The notes beneath the pieces are model-generated. The model ran no database searches. It saw only the letters and a program-made list of their open reading frames with translations, and was not told the origin of the DNA. From Gavia stellata (taxonomy: Eukaryota > Chordata > Aves > Gaviiformes > Gaviidae), in the NCBI RefSeq assembly GCF_030936135.1, contig NC_082603.1, forward strand, positions 26,502,880 through 26,566,879: a DNA stretch of 64,000 nucleotides. Direction: 5' to 3'. The translations under genes and the position numbers were made by a program. Shown here in pieces: positions 1-26,216 of this stretch (positions are counted from its first letter, which is position 1; the number at the start of each line of letters is the position of its first letter).

Positions 1-170
1 GGACCAACTCTTGCTGAAGTCAGCTGGAAGCTTTGCACCAGAGCTCAGCGCTTAGGATGAGCATGGAAGGCATTTGCTCCACAAATGGTTTTCATGGCAG
101 GTATACACCTTTTTCTCTGAAAACAGCATGTCCCCAGGGCTAATGTCACACAGAAACAAAACACAACCAT

Positions 171-750
171 AGAATCATAAAATAGTTTGGGTTGGAAGGG
201 ACCTTTAAGAGTCACCTAGTCCAACCCCCCCTGCAGTGAGCAGGGACATCTTCAGCTCGATCAGGTTGCTCAGAGCCCTGTCCAACCCGGCCTTGAATGT
301 TTCCAGGGTTGGGGCACCTACCACCTCTCTGGGTGACCTGTCCCAGCGTTTCACCACCCTCGTTGTAAAAGATTTCTTCCTTATATCTAGTCTAAATCTA
401 CCCTCTTTTAGTTTAATATCATTACCCCTTGTCCTATCGCAACAGGCCCTACTAAGAAGTTTGCCCCCATCTTTCTTATAAGCCCTCTTTAAGGGCACAG
501 TAAGGTCTCCCCGGAGCCTTGTGTTCTCCAGGCTGAACAACACAACTCTCTCAGCCTTTCCTCACAGGAGAGGTGTTCCATCCCTCTGATCATTTTCATG
601 GCCCTCCTCTGGACCCGCTCCAACAGGTCCATGTCTTTCCTGTGCTGAGGACTCCAGAGCCGGATGCAGTACTGCAGGTGGGGTCTCACCAGAGCGGAGC
701 AGAAGGGGAGAATCACCTCCCTCAACCTGCTGGCCACGCAGTACTCACTT
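171..750 (-). mobile_element. CR1 LINE, 3' fragment (decayed)
   Basis: The minus strand reads as the C-terminal end of a CR1 reverse transcriptase ORF. The block from about 737 down to 489 carries the family pattern RPHLQYC...LLERVQRRA...[16 protein letters not shown] block in another frame, about 543 to 205, continues it with RLRGDL, DRTRGN, KEGRFRLDIRK and REVV. The change of frame near 490-545 shows the copy is frameshifted and dead. The low-coordinate end (171-240) has the typical CR1 3' tail in reverse, with the stretch that reads GTTGGACTAGGTGACTC on the minus strand. The upstream limit is approximate. It lies about 4.5 kb beyond the MKNK1 poly(A) site. Confidence 0.9.
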
Positions 751-810
751 GCGACTTATCAAAAGGAGTCCAACTCCTGGATCATTCCCCATGGGGCCTC
801 CTCGCAGCCT

Positions 811-3800
811 GACAGCGCTGAGTGCGGCTGTTTCTGCCCGACTCTCTCCAGCATCACTTCTTGTCTCAGCTGAATGCAACCTCTCGCTTTCATTCAGCTT
901 CCCTCTGCTAGAGGAGAAAAGTCAACCTGCTTCATCCACCATCACCAGAAGCAACTGGATTGTTGGTGTCACCAACAAAAGCCCCTAGCAAAGCTTGGTG
1001 ACAAGCAAGACCATCCACACAGGTCTCAGCAAACAGCTATTTCTTCTCATAGAAGGATGTGGCAGCTCTTCTCATATAAGGATGTTGCAGCTCTTGCATC
1101 CCCAAAACTGGCAGGTAGTACCCCCAAAAGCAATTCTAATTTCTAGGAGAAAGTGACAGGCACAGCAACCACAGAACAACCTAGTGTACTGATAAAGCCA
1201 GCTGCAATTAAGCCATGCAAAACATTACTACAGGGCGACAGAGGTACACCTTTAACTGTCCCCAGTAACTCTTTTAAAGCTGGAACGGTTTATATTGGGA
1301 TTGTTCCTATAGCCCAGCTCTCTGACCGAAGAGGACAGGACTTGGCCCTTCCCATGTTCCCAGTTCACCAACCTGCATCACAGTCTGTGTCTGCTCTCCT
1401 CCTACACGTAAGCTCCACGAGTTGTTTCTTCATTTCGTTCCACAACAGTCTGCAGAGGCTGTGGCAGTCTGCAGGAGCACCCCCCGGCTAAGCAAGCAGG
1501 TCTAAAGCTGCTGCAAGGGGAACACCTGGATGAAGAACAGGGTGAAACCAGGGAATAAAAAAGGAGCAGGAAATAAATGATGCAACTCTGCTTTCCCCAC
1601 AAGCAGCCTGGAGCTAGGTGCAGGCATTATGATTCTCAGGACAGCTAACCAGAAAAAGTCTCTGAAGTCCAGAGAGGGATGTTTTAGGGTAAGGGAACAG
1701 TGGGGGAGACAAGATCCACCACCCCCTCCACACAGTGTTGTCTAATAACTGGCCGTAGGATGTTGATCTGATGTAGCACCAGGCTAGGTCATGAGCTTTG
1801 CTCTGGATCAAACAGAAAGCATAAAAGGAAAGCATCAGACTCCAAGCTCCTCTGCACCCTCTGCCACGCAGAGTCCTTGTCCTCGCCCTGCTTCTCGCTT
1901 AGCAAAACATTTCGAGAGGCCCCATTGCCCCCTCCCTCCCGCTCCAGACTGAATCAGAGCAAAGTTGCTATACTGGGGCTGCTTCTCACCCTGCCAAACT
2001 TTGCTAACCAATCTTGGTGTGAAAACAGCTGTGACAGGCAGCGACAGAAAACCTAGCGTCAAATTAATCAGCTGGAAGGGACCCAGCAAAACACTGACAC
2101 TCTGTCTCGTAACCACTGGATGAGTCAATTCTCACCATCCTCAGTATTACAGATGTTGGACTGGGTGCAGGGTCTGATGCCCTGAACCAGCACATGCCAG
2201 CCAGTCCCCACAAAATAACCTAAGGATGAAGCATTTCTTTTAGGGTGTTTTTCCCATTGGAAGGGAATGCGTGGCTCAGTGACATCTCCCTCCAGACTTG
2301 CAAGAGCCTTTTTTGCAAACAATGCCAGTGAAATGTCACCACCCCTTTCACAACTTTTTTTTGTTTTCTTCCCAGAGAAGTGCCTTTCTGCGGTTGGAGC
2401 TTTTTAAATGCACTGATTGATTCTGGTAGGGGTAACAGAACAGACCCATCTCATGGGAAACAGGAAGGAGGGAAGGAAGGATATAAGCAAGTATTTCTTC
2501 AGGATTGTCTGGCCTTTCAGTTACCATGGCAGTATGTTTCCATAGAAGCCAAATTTGAAGCCTGTTGCTGCCACTGGAGTGGCCCAAAGAAAATTATTAG
2601 TTTTGAAAATTAACCAAGCTGCTCTCTACCTTGAAAGTCAGCCCACTCACAGCCCTTGAAAAAAAAAAAAAACCACCAGAACAACAGCATCTTTCCATCC
2701 CTGATAAAGGATTCAATAAGCACATGGGGAAGGAGGACAGAGCAGAAGAAAATACCACACAATGAAAACCAGGAGCTTCCTTTCATGCAACCAACAATGC
2801 AGAAACCACACTGGCAAGCACAAGGCTGAATGTGCTTTATGAAAAATTACACATTAAGGTCAGCAAAATCCTACAAAGCATCCTGTGCCACCAGCTCCCG
2901 AAGGGATAGAAGTGGGGTACTTTGAGACTAGTGCTGTTTGGTTGCCATTTGCTTGAAATTACACCCCCATCCCCCCTGCCCTTAATCAAGCTGATGCTTC
3001 TCCCTTGGTTTGCTCACCCACCTCCCAGGAAAAGCTTGGGGATGGGAAGAAGAATTTTCCTGGGGGCCGCCTTAGTCAACAGTAAAGATCAGCTTAGCTG
3101 CTTTGCTGCTCTCCTTGCTGGTCAGAACACATTTTTGAATTCTTGAAAGTCACCTTTTTCCTTACCCACCCCATCTCCCCACCAAAAAAAGACATTTTCT
3201 GCAGCCCCTTTCATTTTTCAGAAGCTGGGGAGCCCACGTAAGCTGCCTCCTCTATTTCATCACCAGTAACTGAAAAAGCATGGTGATGAGAGACTGTTGG
3301 ACCAGCAGCTGAATCTGACTTCTCATTTTGAGGCAAAGATCTAAGACCTGTTTTACTGAAACATCACTCTTGTACCACTGCTGCAAAGTCTCCTGTGCTC
3401 TCTGCTACCTCTCTTGCCTGGGAGGAAGAGGGAAGGGGAAGCAGATAGTTTTAAAGCACAGTTCAAACAAATGCATTTGATGTGAATATGGCAGGTTTCC
3501 TTTGAAAAAAAGGTGAGTACAAATAAAGGGCCTGCCACCTGGCTTGGGATCCCTGCTCTGTTCAGACTTCACTGGAAATGGAACCAAAACCCGTGTTTGT
3601 CACAGATGGACTGATCCGATTACGCCAGGCACGAGTACCCAAGGCACTGGGGAGCGCTGCATCCCACCTCTCCGGCAAAACAACCTTCCCCACCCAAACT
3701 CCGTTATGAACTCTTAGCCATGGACCTCTAAAGAAACTAACAAAATTACTCTGCAAGAGGCAGTCAAAGCTAGGCTACACCCAAGAGCAGAACAATTGGC

Positions 3801-5174
3801 TTAAAGCAACACCTCTTCCCTGTTTGGGGAGGTTTTCTCAGTCCCCAGCACTACACAGCTCCGGCATCCACCGCTACCTGCTGCTTGCCTTCCTCTCTGC
3901 CAGAGGTTCCTGCCTTGCAGAAGAAGGAAAAGCATGTCCAGATTTTAGCTCTTCAGCAAAAAGCCCAACATTGTAGCTTCAAGTCCTGAACAGGTAAGTT
4001 TGCAAGTACGTACCAGTGGGGAGCAAGGATGATCTAACGCAGGTCACATGTGGAGGCAGCTGCTGGCAGCATCCACAAGGCAGGGGAGAGCACCACAAGA
4101 ACCAGATGGGGCCCTGAGCCATCAGCTGAAGGGCTTGTCATAACCATCAGGCAAAGTTTAACCATTTAGTGCAAGTCCTGCTGGGCCTTTCCAATGTTTC
4201 ACACACCAGTGCTTAAAACCCTTTGCACTGCACACACCCAACAGCTGAAGCATTCTCCTCATGCAGAAGGCTTCAAGCCCAGAGGAGTACTTGCTCACCT
4301 AGACAGCAATTCCACTAGCTGAAGGGGTAACAGTATGAATATCCCCGAACTAAGGTTTTCTTTGGACATGTCACTCTCTCCTCCCAAGCTCTCTTTTGTA
4401 AAGTGAAAGCAAACCTGGCTAGCAAGCCAGCTTCCTCCTCGCTGTGCAGAGGACACATGCATTGGATTCACTTTCCATGCTGGGTTTTGGGTAGGGGGTG
4501 GGGAGTGGAGAGAGAGAGGGGCAAGGACTGACTGTCCAGACTAATAGTTCACCCAAGAACACAGGAACAGCAGCTTTGGTTTTTGCTCCACTAACTCACT
4601 CTCTAGTGCTACCTCTACCACCAGTGAACAGCCGCAGGTGCAGAGCAAAGCCTGCAAAGGACCACTTACCAACACTTGGAACAATCTACCAGACCCTGTT
4701 GCCTCTGGGCAAGTCGCACCGTTAACGTCCCCTTTTCACACTTCCATGCTAATGCTGCTGCTTAGACTTCTGGAGTCTGAAAGGCTTCCGGGCTCCATCC
4801 AAGAGGAGTATTTTGCATCATACCACCACTCCTGGCCAAATGTCAGGATTTTTGCTTCATACACAAATAGAAGGGAAGAACATGAAAGGTAACAGTGCAG
4901 GTAAGTTCCTGAACTCACTTATCTGATCAGTTATCTGATCTCTTATGAAGGTCAGAAGGATCACAGGATCCCTTCCAGCCCTCTCTCTGCAGTCATATCT
5001 TCATTTTACCTCAAGAAAGCTGAGATTACAGGAGTCTCCAGGGATTGATAAAGCAATACAGCCATAGAAGAGGGAGGTATGCTTAGTCTTCAGAGACTTA
5101 AATTGTCTTAAATCCAATGTCACACAGAGAAGTAAGGAAGTAATTCTCTATTTTTCTATGTCACCAAAAATCAA
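811..5174. other. Intergenic region downstream of MKNK1
   Basis: No exon or RNA gene could be supported here. The open frames are all under about 125 codons, overlap each other and resemble no family I know. A short A-run sits near 2660. A few bases near 4950-4990 faintly resemble a CR1 tail but are too short to call. In mammals the gene on this side of MKNK1 is KNCN; I saw no match to it. Confidence 0.6.
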
Positions 5175-5234
5175 CAGGAAAAAACCACACACAACTACCA
5201 AATGTGTTAAATCCATAACTTAAAGCATTTTAAT
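5175..5234 (-). terminator. MKNK1: Probable MKNK1 poly(A) signal and GU-rich downstream element
   Basis: On the minus strand ATTAAA (5234 to 5229), the second most common poly(A) hexamer, is followed about 30-55 nt later by a GT-rich run, GTTGTGTGTGG plus a T tract (about 5197 to 5181). This is the classic order for a cleavage site, which would fall near 5210-5215. Another ATTAAA-like hexamer near 5304 lacks such a clear GU-rich element. The assignment is inferred from motif order only. Confidence 0.5.
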
Positions 5235-6814
5235 AAAAACAAAGCAAAATACATTTCATAATCCATCCACTGGCACAACGTATAAAATCTTTTAAATGAC
5301 AACTTTAATATTAGTCACAAAATACAGCATGTTGTATAAAAATAGCTGTATGCACACTGCTAAAACATAATGTAAAACTGCTCTGAATAGGCCATGCAAA
5401 GACATTCAGCTTTGACCTTTCAATTTCCAAGCGCTTGTTGGATCTGCTACTTCATTCCTTCTCATGCTGCTTGGGAGGGTTTTGTGCTGACACTTGGGGG
5501 CCTCCTCCTCCCCCTCTCCACCCTGCACACAGAGCCCTGGCAAAGGGTTTCAGAAATGGCTGGCAAGTTTAAGGTGCATCATGTTGGGCATCTTAGTGGC
5601 CCAGTTTTCACAGCTTACGTTTCAGAAAGTGCTCAAAATCCGTGTCCTTCTCCATGGACACCTCACCTTGGTCATGCAAATTCTTCAGCTTTTCAGCCAG
5701 TACCCTTCCAAATTACTCCTGACCTCTGGTGCACCACAGTACTAAAACTGGAAGCAAAAATCTAGACACCCAGCCCGAGATCACTGCAGGAGGCAGAATG
5801 CAACAGCTGCAGCACCATTTTTGCACAGATGTACCTCTGCATTTCATAATCCTAAATTATTCACGCACCAAAATTCACTGAAGCCTGTCCATTCACATTA
5901 AGAACTCCAGGTAACACACACAAAAGGCCTTGGAGAAATACGAGTTTACAGAAAGGAAGTTGTAACTGAGGATAGCACTAATATTGAAAAAAAACAGATA
6001 CTAAATATAAACTTATATAAACAGTCTGTTATACTGTGGTTATCAGACTTAAGAATGTAACTGCCAGACATACTGGACAAGAAAACACCAAAAAAACCCC
6101 AGAGATGATATGGAGTATATTTTAGTTAAGAACAAAAATATGTCAGAAAAATTAGTAACACACATTCAGCTTTCATCCCACATGTTGACACACAATCAAC
6201 AGGATATAAAAAAAAGCAACCCTGTCCTCTTCATCTCTACAAGCCTGAGCGATCCTCGCACCTTTACAGTATCATCCTCATACAACTTAAGCCCAATGAA
6301 GGTAATGGAGACAGAGATCCACCCAGTCATCACCTTCGTTTCCTGAGTCTACAGAAAGAGAGAAGGGCACTGTTGGTTGAAAACAGTCCCTGCTGCTGAC
6401 ACAAGCAGCAGCACCTTGCAAGATGTGCCATCACGGAGAGCAGCCATAGCCAGGGAGAGATGTGATGCTCTGCCAGGCAAAGCAAGACAGTGTTTTTTTC
6501 TGATGTTTTCAAGTTTGCATTTTAAAGCATGCTCTTCTAAGAAGAAAATAAGGAAAGCTTAGTGATTTATCACCTCAGATAATATAGCAGCAAACCCATC
6601 TTCTCCAGTTTAAAAAGATCAGTTAAATTATCTTAATGCATCAAATCTGACAAGCAAAAAACATTCCCATAAAAAGCTGTCCCCTTAAAGTTACAAGTCA
6701 CATCACAAGAGCAAGCTTCTAATCAAAGTGTCAGAAGCAGAGAAGCTTTTATCAGCGCTGAAAATCCAAATAAGAACACAGGCTGATCTTGCCAATCCAT
6801 AGCAGAAAAGGAGT
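5212..6814 (-). other. MKNK1: MKNK1 3' untranslated region (inferred extent)
   Basis: The region runs from the MKNK1 stop codon (6815-6817) to the first well-formed poly(A) signal on the minus strand. It holds no conserved reading frame and is A/T-rich, as expected for a 3' UTR. The length of about 1.6 kb is inferred from the signal at 5229-5234 and its GU-rich downstream element. Shorter or longer forms are possible. Confidence 0.5.
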
Positions 6815-21373
<14,559 letters not shown>

Positions 21374-22954
21374 CTCTGTGTGGCAGAACATAAAGGTGCC
21401 TTTAACACACAATCAATTAGTTTACTTTAGGAGAAAATGAACATGCTTTTGTGTGTTTATGTTCTTAAGCTATCCAAAAGTTTTTCAGCTTGTCTTCATC
21501 GCAGACTGCCATCTCTCCCCCAAATATCAGAGGAAACCTAAAAACACAATTTAGGTGCTAATTAACAGCTCTAGGGAGATTTGATAAACAAATGTGAAAA
21601 AAGAAGAAAATAACTGTGCATCTATACTGAATCCTCCTCTCACAACACAGTAAGGCAAAGCATGGGAATAACCTTGTCAACAACCACCATGAACCACAAC
21701 ACGATGCATGCCGTGATGCAAGACAGAATTTACAGCCCTCACAAGGGTGCTAGTCTTTGAGCTATTCTACTGTTTTACAAGTAGATTTTTTTCAAGTCAG
21801 CTTAAGAGAATTAGCTTCCAAAACAGGAGGAAGGTGTGGGGAAATTTCAAACAACCCAGTGACACAAACAAAGCAACCACAGGAGTTAACAGGTCAAAGG
21901 AGCAATCTAGGTCAGTTTATAGTGTCAAAAGGCCAGAAAAAAAAAAACATTTTTCACAGAACCATGATGTGCCTTTCTAACCACAGATCAGTGGATAAAT
22001 TATGCTCCAAAACAAGCAGTGCTTATGGCATTTAGATATTTTCTTCCTGCATTACTAGCTGTAGATATTACAAGAGCTTAGAGATAACAATTCACTGATG
22101 CAAGATAATATGGCAGAAAACCAAAACACGCATGCATATTCTTATGGAAGGCCTAAATAAAAACAGTGCCATACACTTTCTCTGCCAGAGGCTGCTTCAT
22201 ACAGCTAACCTATCTCCAAAAAGGTTACATGATTCCACACTATACTCAACATGAACACTTCTCCATAACACCAGTCACATCCTGCCAAGTTGGCCCTAAC
22301 AGCTAAAAATCATGGCTCAAAGTCTTTAAGGCAGTAGCAAAGCACTGCTCAGACATTTGACAGCCAGGAGGATTTCTAAGTAAATTCACAATTAAAGATC
22401 TTGTACTACAGGAAAAACTAAATCCCTAGAAATAGTGTAATTATGAGAACACTGGTAATGAAAGAAGACCAAGCCCTAAAAACAACAATGACAAAAAGCC
22501 TTCTGTCAATTCTCCTTCAACAGAGAGCCTTTGTGAATAGCAGGTTTTCTGCCTTTCACTGTTTCTAAAATGCTCTTAAAACACAGGAGAAGCTCCAAGG
22601 CAGAAAATATTACACAATCTACAAATACATGAAATACTTTTTCTTTGCTTCGTTGTATTTTTCTTGTCAATATCTGTCAGTAATAGGTATTATGAGTGTC
22701 ACTTAGGACTCACACCTTGTCTGAAAATTTAAGACAAGTGCTATTTTGAAAGGCCTTTCTCTTTAACAACTTACTGAAACACTTAAAAATGTATCACTCA
22801 AAGCCTCAAGACAATAGTAAATCCTCACTTTCAAGTCTTAAGCAGAATGTGTTAAGAAATCATTGTGATGGATGACATGCGAATTCTTAAATACAGTAAG
22901 AAATATAAAAGCATATATTTTACCAACTTCTGAAGCAACAGCTTCTTTTTAACT

Positions 22955-23517
22955 CAAACTGCACCTTGAATACTGTGTTCAGTTTTGGGCCCCTCACTAA
23001 AAGAAGGACACTGAGGTGCTGGAGCGCGTCCAGGGCGACGAAGCTGGTGAGGGGTCTGGAGCACAAGTCTTGTGAGGAGCAGCTGAGGGAACTGGGGCTG
23101 TTCAGTCTAGAGAAGAGGAGGCTGAGGGGAGACCTTATCGCTCTCTACAACTACCTGAAAGGGGGTTGCAGAGAGGTGGTTGTTGGCCTCTTCTCCCAAG
23201 TGATGAGTGACAGGACTAGAGGAAATGGCCTCAAGTTGCGCCAGGGGAGATTCAGACTCCATATTAGGAAAAATTTCTTTACTGAGAGAGTGGTAACACA
23301 CTGGAATAGACTGCCCAGGGAGGTGGTGGAGTCACCCTCCCTGGAGGTATTCAAGGAGCGTGTGGACGTGGCATTGTGGGACGTGGCTTGATAGGCATGG
23401 TGGTGTGTGGTGTGGTTTTTTTGTTTGCATGGTGTTTTGGTTTTTTTTTTTGTTTTGTAATGGTTGGACTTGATGATCTTACAGGTCTTTTCCAACCTTA
23501 GTGATTCTGTGACACCC
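22955..23517 (+). mobile_element. CR1 LINE, 3' fragment with long open frame
   Basis: On the plus strand, 22966-23391 is one open frame of 141 residues with the CR1 end-of-reverse-transcriptase pattern: [68 protein letters not shown], then the stop. The start of the frame is only the first methionine in a truncated copy. A GT- and T-rich stretch (23397-23462) follows, then a CR1 3' end with GGTTGGACTTGATGATCTTA and CCAACCTTAGTGATTCTGTGA. The unbroken frame points to a fairly young, 5'-truncated insertion. It lies antisense to MKNK1. Confidence 0.93.
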
Positions 23518-26035
23518 ATACAGTTTTGAATTTTAACATAAGGAGAAGGCTAGCCTTTGACAGCAAGTTCCAGCTCTCCCTGATTTCAATTCAGCCTGCA
23601 TTAGAAGTTATTCAGAATTGAGATCGAAATAACACCTATGAAGCTGCTCAGAGATAGAGCTGGTATGCTTGAAGGAGGTGTTTGATTTCCAGAAGGTGTC
23701 AAACAAGTCATTTTAATGACTTGACCTTCTGCAAGTCAACAAGTCATACCTAGACAGGTTCTATTCCATTTCAAATACTACAAGGTTTCAGAGCTTGTAA
23801 CAGACTAAAAATTATGCAAAAAGACAGGAGACAAACCCTGCATCTTAGCACAGCTGACATATTTCTTCACAACCCTCTCCTGCACTCTACCAGTTGGCTA
23901 TGATAGTTGCAGTCTGGTGTTTAATAACTCACCACATTATTTCAATTCCCTTTAGTCTGACTCAATTCCTAAATCACAGAGAACTGCTTCCTTGAAATCA
24001 GGAAGTTCACTAGTCATGTACACAGCAACCAAATTACTGAAAAGCTGATGTTTTCAACCTATAGTCTCGACCAAATTTGCTATCAGACAGGCATGAAATG
24101 TTTACTATATTAGATTCTTATTAGCCTTCCAGTCTGCTGTTTCACATCCTTGTGTAGTACACCTCTGTGAACACAGCTTGTTCTTTAAAGCTATCACAGC
24201 TTCATTCTCATTATTCACTTTGTTACAATGAACCGGTAGTTAAGTATGTATGGCATGACAAGAAAATGCCTTTAGCCCAGCCAAATGCTTTAGAGGTTTT
24301 TCAAGCTTTCAAATAAACACTTGTGTTTCCATGACCATATACCAAAGAGCTTCTGATGACACTGAAAGACAGCGTGCCTCAACCATCCGAGCAATGCTGA
24401 GGTGTTTTGCATACTGCAGGACTGCCTCTGGTGACAAGGACACTGTGGGCTCTGAGGAAGCTCACCCTGCCAGACAGAAAGCTCAGAGACCGGATGAACT
24501 GCTCTGGAGGGAAATGACCCATGGACATGTCAGGTCCAAGATGAACAGTTAACTGTTGTCATTTTAAGGTCATTTTACAATGTGGCCTGAAGAGCTGAAT
24601 TCCTGCTTCCACCAAAACAACTCGTCCACCCACTTCATAATCTGTTCTGGCTGAGTGCAGGGAGGTGGGAGTAGAACACTACTTAGTGTTCAGAGCAGAC
24701 TAGCCAAACCTTTGATAAAGAGCACTTCTTGCATCCCTCTCGACCATAACAGAGTCAGATTGTTCTCTGAGAGACTACTGTCTGACTAGCAGTCTGACAA
24801 AAGCTGAAGAAATAGGGAACAGTTCAAATTCTGATCTGTCCTTCTCTTCCAGTCAAGTTAGGATTATTGCTCACAGGATAATGTAACACAGCAAAATCCA
24901 TACTGCACACAAAAAGAGAGCAAGTTTCTGTCTTAGCTGCAGTCTTGTTCAAGTCCTTTATTTTATTATCGTAATTCAGTGTTGAGGCAATATTTAACAT
25001 ACGCATTATTCAGAGCCTGTGTGGGAAGGTACAGTAACAGCCTTTCCCTTTTGCTATTGTGGCCTCTACACCTATCTTCAAAAAGATGAAAAAAAGCACT
25101 TATCGTAAAGACGACTTGCAAACAATGCCAAGTGAAGAAGAAAAGGAACAATTACTACAAGTTTCACTTCATCCAAATCTTAAATCACCCTTCATCTTGC
25201 TTCCTAACACTCCATATAAAAACATACCAAAATCCACTATCCAGACATAACTCCCCTCTCATTCTAATCTGCTTCCCAAAGGAAGGAAGGGTATTTTTAG
25301 AAAACAAGCATACACATGTACATTAAGCACTCTGAAAACACAGTACAGATGCCTTTTTCTATTAAGAAGTTACCTTGTTTGTGTGTTTGAATTCAGTGGG
25401 AGAAAGCAGTTTAATCAGAAATTCTGGGTACTACCACCTGCTTCAAAACTCGGTCTTGCTTGAGCCAGGGTGTTCTGCAGCTGAGAAGGAACACAATCAC
25501 ATTTACATTCAGAAATCACATAAACGTTGTTACATACATTTGGGTAGTGCCCAGAGTCTCAAGAGGTTGCAAGAACCTGTTGTGCTGGGCTCCATGTGAG
25601 GACACAGCAAGAGCACACCCCTGCATTAAAGACTTTATAACCCTTAAGTACAGAATGAAAAACACAGCATTATTTCCAGCACTCCTGTCATTTCAACTGA
25701 AGAGGAGACCCCCTTGTTACAGTCTTGCAAAAACAATGGAGGGGTTTATGGTGTTCATTAGTTCTTGTTATTATACCATTGCAGAACCATAACAAGTTTA
25801 GCTATAAAATACAGAATTACTATTAATGGACAAAAATTATAATACTCCTAACCTAGATCACACACTCTGCCAAGACAGAGCACCACAACTACAGCCACAA
25901 CAGCACCAAGTTAAAGCATAGCTTGAAATTGGTCTTGAAGGCAGCCAAACAGGCTCCAACAGACCAGGAGCATGAGAAATCATCTTCCACAGCTGAAAAA
26001 TCTTCTCATGAGAACAGGTACCACTAGTACTGAGT

Positions 26036-26216
26036 GCACTCCTAGCAAGCAGCAAACAAGGCAGTGATGTTCAGGTAACACCATCTGACGAAAAGAAGAA
26101 TGAGAAGCCTCAAATAAAGCTTCTGTGGATTCACAGAGGATAGCCACAACCCGGAATTCAATACATGAAACAAACTCAAAGTTGATGTGCTGGCACAGGA
26201 TGTTTTCAGGCTGCAA
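26036..26216 (-). other. Open stretch sharing a 20-nt match with the MKNK1 catalytic-loop exon
   Basis: On the minus strand TTGTAATTGCAG is followed by CCTGAAAACATCCTGTGC, identical to the part of exon 11304-11359 that encodes PENILC. The shared block is 26193-26212 against 11319-11338. The frame stays open for some 78 codons, but after PENILC the sequence (QHINFEFVSCIEFRV) is not kinase. About 60 nt on, ATCCTCTGTGAATCCACAGA again loosely resembles the exon continuation. It is not a functional exon of the kinase. An old partial exon duplication or coincidence are both possible. Confidence 0.35.

Noticed and set aside
1-5000. KNCN, the neighbour beyond MKNK1 in mammals
   Set aside because: None of the open frames resembles it. 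It may be further away or absent.
24294-24308. Minus-strand bases reading KLEKP, recalling the extra N-terminal segment of human MNK1
   Set aside because: A stop codon lies just upstream in the same frame, no acceptor or donor fits, and the mouse-type N-terminus seen here does not need such an exon.
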